Assembly: GCA_028696805.1 (NCBI GenBank)
Contig: JAQVGI010000009.1
Location: forward strand, 1 to 40,434
Reading direction: 5' to 3'
Length of the DNA: 40,434 nt
From: Alphaproteobacteria bacterium
Lineage (GTDB): Bacteria > Pseudomonadota > Alphaproteobacteria > CAAHEQ01 > UBA3637
Position 1 is the stretch's first letter, and every line of letters begins with the position of its first letter. Position numbers and translations under genes: made by a program. The notes below the pieces were generated by a model. It had not been told where the DNA came from and did no database searches. It saw only the letters and a list, made by a program, of their open reading frames with translations. Shown here in pieces: positions 25,950 to 32,256 of the stretch.

Positions 25950-27560
25950 ATGAAAATCGTCATTGCCGGAGGGGGAGCGGGCGGAGCCAGCTGCGCGGCG
26001 CGGCTGCGGCGGCTGGACGCCGCGGCGGAGATCATCGTTTTGGAAAAGACGGCTGAAACCTCCATCGCCAGCTGCGGGCTGCCGTATTACATCGGCGGCG
26101 TCATCGGCGACCGCGGCGAGATGCAGGCCGTCGATCCGCAGGCGTTCGGGGATTTGTTCCGCGTGGATATGCGCCTGAACACCGCGCTGGCCCGGGTGCA
26201 TCCCGCGGAAAAAATCGTCGAGACGACCGCCGGCGAGCGCATCCCGTATGATAAGCTGGTTCTGGCGCTGGGCGCCCGTCCGTTCGTGCCGGACATTCCG
26301 GGGCTGGATACAATGCCGCATTTCGTCGTGAAGCGGCTGGCGGATGCGGACGCGATCAAAGCGCACATCGCCGCGCGCCATCCGAAATCCGCCGTCGTCA
26401 TCGGCGGCGGCTTCATCGGGGTGGAGGTGGCGGAAAACCTGGCGCGCCTGGGGATAAAAACGGCGCTGGCCGAGATGGCGGAGCAGGTCCTGCCGCCGCT
26501 GGATACGGACATCGTCTGCCAAATCCATGCGCACCTGCGCGCCGGCGGCGTGCGGCTGGCGCTGGGGGACGGCGTCCGGGAAATCTCCGGAAAGGCCGTC
26601 GTGCTGGCCGGCGGGCTTAAAATACCGGCGGAGATGGTCGTGGTGGCCGCCGGCATCCGTCCGGACACGGACGCGGTGAAAGGCACGGGCATCCGCCTGA
26701 CCAAAAGCGGCGCGATCCGGACGGACGCGTTCATGCGCACGAGCCTGCCGGACGTCTATGCGTGCGGCGATTGCGCCGCCGTCCGGGATTTCGTTTCGGG
26801 GCGGGAGGAGGCGGTCGCCCTGGCCGGCCCCGCCAACCGCCAGGGAAGGCTGATCGCCGACCACATCGCGGGCGGCGCTCCGTATCCCTATGGCGGCACG
26901 CAGGGGACGGGCGTCGTCAAGGCGTTCGACCTGACGGCGGCTTTCACGGGCAATAATGAAAAGCAGCTGCGCCAGTCCAAGACCGCCTACGGCAAGATGA
27001 TCGTCTGGGGGAACGACCATGCCGGATACTATCCCGGCGCGTCGCCGCTGACCCTGAAAATTTTATACGGCCCGGCGGACGGGCGGATTCTGGGCGCCCA
27101 GGCCGTCGGCCGCGCCGGCGCGGACAAGCGCATCGACATCATCGCGACGATCATGCGGCTGAACGGAACGACGGCGGATCTGCGCGATGCCGAGCTGTGC
27201 TACGCGCCGCCGTATGCGGGCGCCAAGGATCTCGTCAACATGATCGGCATGGCGATTGAAAACGCGCGCCAGGGCTTGTCCCGGCCGTTTTTCGGGACGG
27301 ATTTCGCGGGGATGGCCGTCGTCGACGTGCGGCCGCCCGCCGCCTATCGGAAGAACCGCCTGCCCGGCGCGATCAACATTCCCGCGGCCCAGCTGGGCCG
27401 GCGGATGGGCGAGCTGCCGAAGGACAAGCCGATCCTGCTGTATTGCTTCCGCGGATACACCAGCTATGTCGCCGCGCGGATATTGATGGCGAACGGATTC
27501 AAGAATGTGTTCAGCTACGCCGGCGGCATCCATCAGTATCTGGCCGAAACGGGCGGGTGA
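25950..27560 (+). CDS. CoA-disulfide reductase / rhodanese fusion (FAD-dependent pyridine nucleotide-disulfide oxidoreductase)
   Basis: 536 residues; ATG 25950 chosen for the strong AAAGGAGGGA site and because the FAD motif IVIAGGGAGGASCAARL follows at once. Order: FAD-binding Rossmann fold; active-site SIASCGLPYY with Cys42, the single redox cysteine of CoA-disulfide reductase and NADH oxidase types; NAD-binding VVIGGGFIGVEVAENLARLG; FAD site PDVYACGDCAAV; dimerisation domain; C-terminal rhodanese domain (about 455-536) with VVDVRPPAAYRKNRLPGAIN and active-site loop YCFRGYTS with Cys499. Such fusions (CoADR-Rhd) reduce CoA-disulfides, persulfides or polysulfides with NAD(P)H in the cytosol. 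Its neighbours (Rrf2 regulator, Hcp) point to redox or nitrosative stress. Confidence 0.9.
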   Translation: MKIVIAGGGAGGASCAARLRRLDAAAEIIVLEKTAETSIASCGLPYYIGGVIGDRGEMQAVDPQAFGDLFRVDMRLNTALARVHPAEKIVETTAGERIPYDKLVLALGARPFVPDIPGLDTMPHFVVKRLADADAIKAHIAARHPKSAVVIGGGFIGVEVAENLARLGIKTALAEMAEQVLPPLDTDIVCQIHAHLRAGGVRLALGDGVREISGKAVVLAGGLKIPAEMVVVAAGIRPDTDAVKGTGIRLTKSGAIRTDAFMRTSLPDVYACGDCAAVRDFVSGREEAVALAGPANRQGRLIADHIAGGAPYPYGGTQGTGVVKAFDLTAAFTGNNEKQLRQSKTAYGKMIVWGNDHAGYYPGASPLTLKILYGPADGRILGAQAVGRAGADKRIDIIATIMRLNGTTADLRDAELCYAPPYAGAKDLVNMIGMAIENARQGLSRPFFGTDFAGMAVVDVRPPAAYRKNRLPGAINIPAAQLGRRMGELPKDKPILLYCFRGYTSYVAARILMANGFKNVFSYAGGIHQYLAETGG

Positions 27561-27614
27561 TCGGCTCGAACACGGCGCCAGCGAATGAAATCGGGGGTGT
27601 CATCGTTTTTCCTT

Positions 27615-27719
27615 TCAGTCGGCGATGGTGACGGGCTGCCGATGGCTCCGGTAGACCAGCCCGCCGAACAGCGCGGATACGCACAGAACGAGGACGGCGG
27701 CCGCCAGGAATCTTTTCAT
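27615..27719 (-). CDS. Small membrane protein, 34 residues
   Basis: ATG at 27719 on the minus strand with AAAGGAG 5 bases before it and a good promoter at 27754-27782. The product is MKRFLAAAVLVLCVSALFGG, then LVYRSHRQPVTIAD: one hydrophobic helix with basic flanks. It is divergent from the Rrf2 gene and convergent with the CoA-disulfide reductase gene. No family recognised. The reading is supported by expression signals rather than homology. Confidence 0.55.
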   Translation of the reverse strand: MKRFLAAAVLVLCVSALFGGLVYRSHRQPVTIAD

Positions 27720-27753
27720 GGATGCTCCTTTGTTGCCGGTTGGATTATCTCCG

Positions 27754-27782
27754 AATATATCCCCGCGGGAACGGGATTGCAA
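27754..27782 (-). promoter_or_regulatory. Promoter of the 34-residue membrane protein
   Basis: On the minus strand TTGCAA (27777-27782), 17-bp spacer, TATATT (27754-27759). It lies about 30 bases from the divergent Rrf2 promoter. Confidence 0.55.
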
Positions 27783-27810
27783 GAAAAAACGCCTTGGGCG
27801 AAAAAATGTC

Positions 27811-27837
27811 TTGACTTCCGGTTTATAATCGTATAAT
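27811..27837 (+). promoter_or_regulatory. Promoter of the rrf2-hcp operon
   Basis: TTGACT at 27811-27816 with TATAAT at 27832-27837 (15-bp spacer); TAATAA at 27834 would give 17 bp. The -10 lies inside the palindrome at 27825-27848. Confidence 0.55.
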
Positions 27838-27848
27838 AATACCATTAT
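27825..27848 (+). promoter_or_regulatory. Palindromic operator over the rrf2-hcp -10 region
   Basis: A 24-bp near-perfect palindrome, half-sites ATAAT-x-GTAT and ATAC-x-ATTAT with a short AT centre; 20 of 24 positions are symmetric. It covers the -10 box and the likely start of transcription, as expected for autorepression by the Rrf2 protein encoded 22 bases further on. Confidence 0.6.
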
Positions 27849-27869
27849 GCTCTTTTATGCGGAGGTTCG

Positions 27870-28280
27870 ATGACCAATCGTTTGATCAACATATCCGAGG
27901 CGACGGCGATCGCGCTCCACGCGGCCGTCCTGCTGGTGAACAAGGTCGGGCCCATCTCCGCCGCCGCGATTGCTGCGGAGCTGGGCGTGTCGAAGCACCA
28001 CCTGTCCAAAATCCTGCGGGTGCTCGTCGTCCGCGGCCGGATCGCTTCGTCCAAAGGCCCCCGCGGCGGCTTTTTCCTGACGGAGCGGCAGAAGCATGCG
28101 ACCTTCATGCAGATCATGGAGGCCGTCGAGGGGAAGGTCAGGCCGGCCGAGTGCCTGTTCGGGCGGAGGCCGTGCGCCCGCAGGTCCTGCATCCTGGGCG
28201 GGCTGCTGTGCCGCCTGAACGCGGCGTTTGCGGATTATTTCAACAACACATCGCTGATGAACTTCAAGGAGGAAAAATAA
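27870..28280 (+). CDS. Rrf2-family Fe-S transcriptional regulator
   Basis: 136 residues; ATG 27870 after GGAGG. Winged helix-turn-helix at about 25-70 (ISAAAIAAELGVSKHHLSKI, then RGRIASSKGPRGGFFL), dimerisation helix, and a cysteine cluster Cys95, Cys102, Cys107 (AECLFGRRPCARRSC) of the kind that binds an iron-sulfur cluster in NsrR, IscR and RsrR. The one-base overlap with hcp (TAATG) makes it the operon's regulator. NsrR, an NO sensor, controls hcp in several bacteria, so NO or nitrosative stress is the most likely signal. Spacing of the cysteines is not identical to NsrR, so the subfamily is left open. Confidence 0.88.
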   Translation: MTNRLINISEATAIALHAAVLLVNKVGPISAAAIAAELGVSKHHLSKILRVLVVRGRIASSKGPRGGFFLTERQKHATFMQIMEAVEGKVRPAECLFGRRPCARRSCILGGLLCRLNAAFADYFNNTSLMNFKEEK

Positions 28281-29875
28281 TGTTTTGTTTTCAATGCGAG
28301 CAGGCGGCCAAAGGAACGGGCTGCGACATTCAGGGCGTTTGCGGCAAGATGCCGTCGTCGTCCAATTTGCAGGATCTGATCCTGTCCGAGCTGGAGGCGT
28401 TGAGCTTTATCGTCCGCGGCAAAGAGATGCCGCCCGCTGTCAAGCGGCTGATTCTGGACGGGTTGTTCACGACGGTGACGAACGTCAATTTCGACGACAA
28501 GGCGCTTGTCAATATGCTGAAAGACATCAACGCGACGAAGCTGGCTCTGCTCGGCGCGGATGCCGGCGCGGCGCCGGCGGATCTTGCCTTCAAGGCGGCG
28601 GATACGGATGCCGAAATCATCGCGCAGGCCCGCGCGCATTTTGCAAACTCCGTCCATGCGCGCGAAAACGCCGATATTTTCTCGCTGAAATCCCTGCTGC
28701 GGTTCGGGCTGAAAGGCATGGCCGCATACGCCTGCCACGCGCGCGTGCTGGGGGTCGAGGACGACGGCGTCTATGAGTTCTTTGCCGAGGCTTTGTCGGC
28801 CCTGCACGGCGAGGCCGATGCGGACACGCTGCTGGGGCTCAGCCTCAAATGCGGGGAGGTGAACCTGAAAGTCATGGAGATGCTGGACAAGGCGAACACG
28901 GCCGCCTACGGCCATCCGGAGCCGACCCGCGTGCGCACGACGCCCGTCAAGGGCAAGGCTTTGCTGGTATCCGGGCATGACTTGAAGGACCTGGCGGCAA
29001 TTTTGGAGCAGACGGAGGGCACGGGCGTCAATGTCTACACGCACGGGGAGATGCTGCCGTGCCTCGCGTATCCGGGGCTCAAGAAATACAAGCACCTGGT
29101 CGGGAACTACGGCGGCGCGTGGCAGGATCAGCAAAAGGAATTCGCCCGGTTCCCCGGCAGCATCGTGATGACGACGAACTGCATCCAGAATCCGAAGGGC
29201 TATGCGGACAGGATTTTCACCGCCGGCCTGGTCGGCTGGCCCGGCGTCGCGCATATCCACAGCGGCGACTTTGCGCCGGCGATTGAAAAAGCGTTGGCGA
29301 TGGACGGGTTCGCGGAAGATGCGCCGGCCGAATACATCACGGTCGGGTTCGGGCATCAGGCGGTGCTCGGTGTTGCGGACAAGGTCGTCGCGGCCGTCAA
29401 GGCCGGAAAAATCCGCCGCTTCTTCCTGATCGGCGGGTGCGACGGCGCGAAATCGGGCCGGAATTATTACACGGAGTTCGCCGAAAAGCTGCCGGGCGAC
29501 TGCGTCATCCTGACGCTCGCATGCGGCAAATACCGGTTCAACAAGCTGGCGTTCGGCGCAATAGACGCCCTGCCGCGGCTGCTGGACATGGGGCAGTGCA
29601 ACGACGCGTATTCCGCGATCCGCGTGGCGGTCGCGCTGGCGCAGGCGTTCGGCTGCTCCGTGAACGAGCTGCCGCTGTCGTTCATCCTGTCGTGGTATGA
29701 GCAGAAGGCGGTCTGCATCCTGCTGACGCTGCTGCATCTGGGGATTAAGAATATCCGGCTGGGCCCCACGCTGCCGGCGTTCATCAGCCCGAACGTGCTG
29801 CGCGTCCTGGTCGACAAGTTCAACATCGCGCCGATTACGACGGCCGAGGCGGATTTGAAAGCGATCCTGGGATAG
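28280..29875 (+). CDS. hcp: Hybrid cluster protein (hydroxylamine reductase)
   Basis: 531 residues, normal for Hcp; ATG 28280 overlaps the regulator's stop, with AAGGAGG upstream. N-terminal cluster ligands Cys3, Cys6, Cys15, Cys21 (CFQCEQAAKGTGCDIQGVC, the C-x2-C-x8-C-x5-C form). Hybrid-cluster ligands appear in MTTNCIQNPKGYADRIFT, GGCDGAKSGRNYYTEFAEK, and DCVILTLACGKYRFNK. Hcp reduces hydroxylamine and, in enterics, acts on NO (NO reductase and protein S-nitrosylation). Cytosolic. No Hcr reductase gene follows; the upstream flavoprotein is not an Hcr homolog. Confidence 0.96.
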   Translation: MFCFQCEQAAKGTGCDIQGVCGKMPSSSNLQDLILSELEALSFIVRGKEMPPAVKRLILDGLFTTVTNVNFDDKALVNMLKDINATKLALLGADAGAAPADLAFKAADTDAEIIAQARAHFANSVHARENADIFSLKSLLRFGLKGMAAYACHARVLGVEDDGVYEFFAEALSALHGEADADTLLGLSLKCGEVNLKVMEMLDKANTAAYGHPEPTRVRTTPVKGKALLVSGHDLKDLAAILEQTEGTGVNVYTHGEMLPCLAYPGLKKYKHLVGNYGGAWQDQQKEFARFPGSIVMTTNCIQNPKGYADRIFTAGLVGWPGVAHIHSGDFAPAIEKALAMDGFAEDAPAEYITVGFGHQAVLGVADKVVAAVKAGKIRRFFLIGGCDGAKSGRNYYTEFAEKLPGDCVILTLACGKYRFNKLAFGAIDALPRLLDMGQCNDAYSAIRVAVALAQAFGCSVNELPLSFILSWYEQKAVCILLTLLHLGIKNIRLGPTLPAFISPNVLRVLVDKFNIAPITTAEADLKAILG

Positions 29876-29890
29876 GGGAAGGGCGCGATA

Positions 29891-29909
29891 TGGACGGAGG
29901 GGGTGGGAT
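29891..29909 (+). repeat. Degenerate copy of the tRNA-Ser 3' end (attachment-site-like)
   Basis: TGGACGGAGGGGGTGGGAT here matches TGGCGGAGAGGGTGGGAT at 31862-31879, which is the 3' end of tRNA-Ser read on the plus strand, with one inserted base and one mismatch. The two copies have the same orientation and bracket the decayed avd/RT/recombinase region. The match is short and G-rich, so chance is possible. Confidence 0.35.
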
Positions 29910-29919
29910 AATACCCCCT
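29898..29919 (+). terminator. Possible hcp terminator hairpin
   Basis: AGGGGGT/ACCCCCT stem (7 bp) with an 8-base loop, 23 bases after the hcp stop, followed by the AT-rich TTCAATTATATT rather than a clean T-run. Confidence 0.4.
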
Positions 29920-29982
29920 TCAATTATATTGCAATGGCGATGATTAACCTAAAATAGGGAGAAAAGCAATTGTCCGTCCCCC

Positions 29983-30011
29983 TTGACTCGGGTGATATAT
30001 AAATGTATAAG
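29983..30011 (+). promoter_or_regulatory. Promoter-like sequence before the avd pseudogene
   Basis: TTGACT at 29983-29988, 17-bp spacer, TATAAG at 30006-30011. It sits so close to ATG 30014 that a transcript from it would start at about the second Met codon; either translation is leaderless or the match is accidental. Confidence 0.4.
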
Positions 30012-30013
30012 AA

Positions 30014-30607
30014 ATGATGCGTTATGATAGATTGAGCCGGAACAAGAGCCTGAAAATCCCCAAAACCATCAAGAGCGAGGCGGGTCAAATCAACACGATG
30101 GAGGACTTGTTCGCCGTCAAGCAAGCCGTGACGATGGCCCACAACCGGAAGTTTGATAAAGATGGGGCGGGCGGAGCCGCGGCAGAGAAAGACACGGAAT
30201 TGGAGCAGATTTCCAAAATTTCCGAAGAATCAAGCGATCTGGTCGTTATTACGAAAATCAAGAAGCTGGGCGCCTATGTTGTCGCAGTCACGCAAAAATC
30301 GCCCGCCAAGTTCCGCGGCGTGTTCGTGAACAGGATGCAGAATTTCTGCCTGGAGGCCCTGCAGGACGTGCTGTATGCCAATTTTATCAGGCAGGACAGC
30401 GCTGAAAACAAAAAGCTGCGGGAAAAATATCAATCCGACGCGATCGTCAAGTTGAAAATGATAGCGTATATTGCCATGCTTGCCGAAAACGCGGGATGCA
30501 TTCTTGCGCGGTAGTATAAACAGATTTCGATCCAGGTCGGCGACGCCGTCAATCTGGCGGCGGCGTGGCGGAAAAGCGACGACGGGAAATGGAGGGACAA
30601 ACAATAA
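30014..30607 (+). pseudogene. Avd-like four-helix-bundle protein of a diversity-generating retroelement, amber-interrupted
   Basis: The frame gives 166 residues to a TAG at 30512-30514 and then continues for 30 codons to TAA 30605. The C-terminal half matches the pattern I know from retroelement-associated four-helix proteins: KLGAYVVAVTQKSPAKFRG, VNRMQNFCLEALQDVLYANF, EKYQSDAIVKLKMIAYIAML, GCILAR-[TAG]-YKQIS, then DAVNLAAAWRKSDD. Homologs have Gln in the place of the TAG (CILP-K-Q-Y-x-Q-I-S), so a single C-to-T change of CAG explains the stop. Avd proteins bind the reverse transcriptase and template RNA during mutagenic retrohoming. The N-terminal 75 residues are unusual and may be extra. 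A functional suppressor tRNA cannot be ruled out. Confidence 0.65.
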
Positions 30608-30650
30608 AGATTTGAAAACCGAAAGGTTTTAAATAAGGGAAAGCTTGTTT

Positions 30651-30770
30651 CGTGAGAGTTCTTCTTGGTCGGCGTCGTCCAATAAAGATGAAAACGTGCG
30701 CTGCGTGAATAAAGATGGCGATAAGAACTGGAATAATCCAAATCAACGCAAAGCCGCGGCCCGTCCCGAT
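30651..30770 (+). repeat. Template/variable-repeat-like stretch of a diversity-generating retroelement
   Basis: In one frame (from 30654) it reads ESSSWSASSNKDENVRC, then VNKDGDKNWNNPNQRKA and AARPD. SSWSASS, an Asn/Asp-rich centre and a closing RPx motif are hallmarks of the C-type-lectin variable region and of its adenine-rich template. There is no open frame upstream (TAA at 30630), so it is not the end of an intact target gene and is more likely the template copy. The position right after avd and before the RT fragment is the usual avd-TR-RT order. No second copy was found in this window. Confidence 0.55.
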
Positions 30771-30793
30771 TTGCTCTTGAAGAGAAACTTAAA

Positions 30794-30862
30794 ATTGCGA
30801 GCGGCAAAGCCGCAATGTTTCTGAAAAACAGGCTAGAGAAACGGGTTTTATGCAAAACCCGT
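30794..30862 (+). other. Two hairpins downstream of the repeat-like stretch
   Basis: 30794-30816 folds as ATTGC...GCAAT with inner CGGC/GCCG. 30841-30862 is a perfect 9-bp stem ACGGGTTTT/AAAACCCGT with loop ATGC. In the studied Bordetella phage retroelement a cruciform of similar size with a 4-base loop lies just past the variable repeat and aids homing; these could be its equivalent or a relic. Confidence 0.5.
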
Positions 30863-30956
30863 CCGAGCTCAGAGCAAAGGAAGCCTTCTCTTTTCTAACC
30901 GCTGTCGGCCCGTGGCCAAGCGCGGTGGAAGAAATAAAAGCGCATCGCCGTTTTAT

Positions 30957-31017
30957 GAAGCGCCACATACATTGACGCGCGTTTGTTTCAATGTATTATC
31001 GGGCGCTTCTTTTTTTT
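30957..31017 (+). terminator. Strong Rho-independent terminator
   Basis: GAAGCGCC pairs with GGCGCTTC, extended inward by ACATTGA/TCAATGT with an internal bulge, followed by eight T. It would end a transcript coming from avd and the repeat. Confidence 0.7.
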
Positions 31018-31029
31018 GCCGGAAAAAAT

Positions 31030-31122
31030 ATGGAGCTGAAAGAGATATTTTCATTTGAGAATCTGATGGCCGCCCACAAATTGTGTCGTCGGAACAAACA
31101 GCATACCCGTAGCGGCCGGTGA
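31030..31122 (+). pseudogene. N-terminal fragment resembling a retroelement reverse transcriptase
   Basis: 31 codons: MELKEIFSFENLMAAHKLCR, then RNKQHTRSG and a stop. The pattern 'I.sFENL..A...aRr.K' is the usual opening of group II-like and diversity-generating-retroelement reverse transcriptases. No palm-domain motif (such as xxDD) occurs in any frame of the following 700 bases that I read, so the gene is truncated by deletion. Assignment depends on about 25 residues and on the avd/repeat context. Confidence 0.45.
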
Positions 31123-31440
31123 ATAACGATACATGATACACATCCCCAAATGCCGTTTTTATATTATGATTTTTTTAATTATCCCATAATACCTATGACG
31201 AACAAAGTGGGAGCGCTGATTACGGCTTCGTGGCAATGAGTTCTGATCATACACTTCGTTAAAATTGATCCCAAATCTTGTACCGGAAGGTATAAAGTAT
31301 CAGATCGCTTCTGAGCTGGCTACCGCAAATATCTTTTTGGATATGGGTTTTGTTTCAGATAAAAAAACGACAAATTAATCAGCCTTAAGGATAACAAAAA
31401 AGGCTTGCGAGGCACTAATACCAAATAAAGGGGGGAATAA
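31123..31440. other. No gene: AT-rich decayed stretch
   Basis: About 318 bases with stops in all frames, composition far more AT-rich than the flanking chromosome. A few short open bits (for example ASELATANIFLDMGFVSDKK at about 31310-31370) have no recognisable relative. Looks like degraded foreign DNA. Confidence 0.6.
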
Positions 31441-31656
31441 CGCTGGAAGTCTGCGGATACTAAAAAAGATATCTCGGTATGGGTATCCAAGCGAACATCC
31501 TATAAATATATCAATCTGACCTACCTTTCGCCTAAGATCATCAATGCGGTTATGTCGGGCGAGCTATCCCTCAATGTCCATGAGCTGCACGACATTGCTG
31601 ATAAACATACGCAATTTTCCGCTCAAGAAAAAGCGGTTTTTCAAACATCCAATTAA
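31441..31656 (+). pseudogene. C-terminal remnant of a serine recombinase (site-specific integrase)
   Basis: 71 codons open after a TAA at 31438: begins RWKSADTKKDISVW and contains SYKYINLTYLSPKIINAVMS, then GELSLNVHELHDIADKH and FSAQEKAVF. The run 'Y(V/I)..L..L..L.P.Ii.AI..G......L' followed by 'w.eQ...f' is the ending of many large serine recombinases in proteobacterial mobile elements. The catalytic N-terminal domain is missing. No start or ribosome site. Confidence 0.45.
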
Positions 31657-31861
31657 ACCCCTCCATGGTTCCACAACTCCATATCCCCTTGTGCCGTGCA
31701 CATGCGAAAAAGACCATTGTATGTAAGCGCTGTCAAAACGCCCGTATTCTTCCTCAAAAGAGCTTGCCATATGCACTTCGCGGAAACAATACCCCAACGT
31801 GCGGCGGAACTCCGGGATAGTAAAAACATTAAATAGTCTATATAAAACAAGGACTTAATCG
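31657..31861. other. No assigned gene between recombinase remnant and tRNA-Ser
   Basis: The minus strand keeps an open stretch of about 60 codons (reading EFRRTLGYCFREVHMASS, then GRFDSAYIQWSFSHVHGTRG) without a ribosome site or recognised family. It may be a relic of the same element. Confidence 0.5.
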
Positions 31862-31951
31862 TGGCGGAGAGGGTGGGATTTGAACCCACGATACAGTTGC
31901 CCGTATGTCAGATTTCGAATCTGATGCATTCAACCGCTCTGCCACCTCTCC
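31862..31951 (-). tRNA. tRNA-Ser (anticodon CGA)
   Basis: 90 bases on the minus strand: acceptor GGAGAGG/CCTCTCC, anticodon stem TCAGA/TCTGA with loop TTCGAAA giving CGA, a long variable arm typical of class II tRNAs (ACGGGCAACTGT), T arm GTGGG/CCCAC around TTCAAAT, discriminator G and encoded CCA. Confidence 0.95.
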
Positions 31952-31966
31952 ACATTCCTGCGGGCT
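31945..31966 (-). repeat. Duplicated 5' end of tRNA-Ser, copy next to the tRNA
   Basis: The first 7 bases of tRNA-Ser plus the 15 bases upstream are repeated at 32126-32147 with 20 of 22 matches, same orientation. The intervening 160 bases hold a hairpin and a dispersed repeat. Confidence 0.55.
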
Positions 31967-32056
31967 TGCGCCCTCCGGTCCGATGCGCGCTGGACGCATC
32001 GTCCCCTGATGCATTGTAAAAATCAACTGCCGTTGATTTTTATCCCTCACAGGGTT

Positions 32057-32114
32057 CGGGACCGCCTCGGAGCAGGGCCTTCGGCGTCTCTCGGATGCCG
32101 TCGCATCCGCGCCA
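32057..32114 (+). repeat. Dispersed repeat, copy A
   Basis: Shares CGGGACCGCCT, CGGCGTCTCTCGGATGCC and GCGCATCC-like blocks with the reverse complement of 40374-40418; copy A has about 13 extra bases in the middle. It contains a GGATGC/GCATCC hairpin when read on the minus strand. Confidence 0.65.
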
Positions 32115-32231
32115 ACCGCCCGTCCCCTCTCCGCATTCCTGCGTGCTGCCTCGGCGACCTATTCTACCCTTTTTTGGGCAAAAAATCAATCCAAAAAGCA
32201 TTTTAGGGCTGCACTTTTGCTTTTTTTGCGG

Positions 32232-32237
32232 TATAAT
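32232..32237 (+). promoter_or_regulatory. -10 box of the periplasmic binding protein gene
   Basis: Perfect TATAAT, 20 bases before ATG 32257. No convincing -35 at the proper distance (the T-rich TTTTGC tract lies about 11 bases upstream). Confidence 0.45.
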
Positions 32238-32256
32238 CGTCTGCGGGAGAGGGATC

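Larger units (their letters stand above)
31952..32256. repeat. Non-coding repeat-containing region upstream of tRNA-Ser
   Basis: No gene. Holds inverted repeats: AAAAATCAA/TTGATTTTT at about 32018-32041 and GATGCG/CGCATC at about 31981-32000; the dispersed repeat at 32057-32114; and the partial tRNA-Ser 5' copy at 32126-32147. Confidence 0.6.

Noticed and set aside
31653-31889. Minus-strand frame ending near tRNA-Ser as a gene
   Set aside because: Starts inside tRNA-Ser (the MGSNPTLSAT beginning is translated tRNA) and has no ribosome site; left as unassigned relic sequence.
32211-32237. Full sigma-70 promoter for the binding-protein gene
   Set aside because: The -10 is perfect but no acceptable -35 exists at 16-18 bp, so only the -10 was reported.
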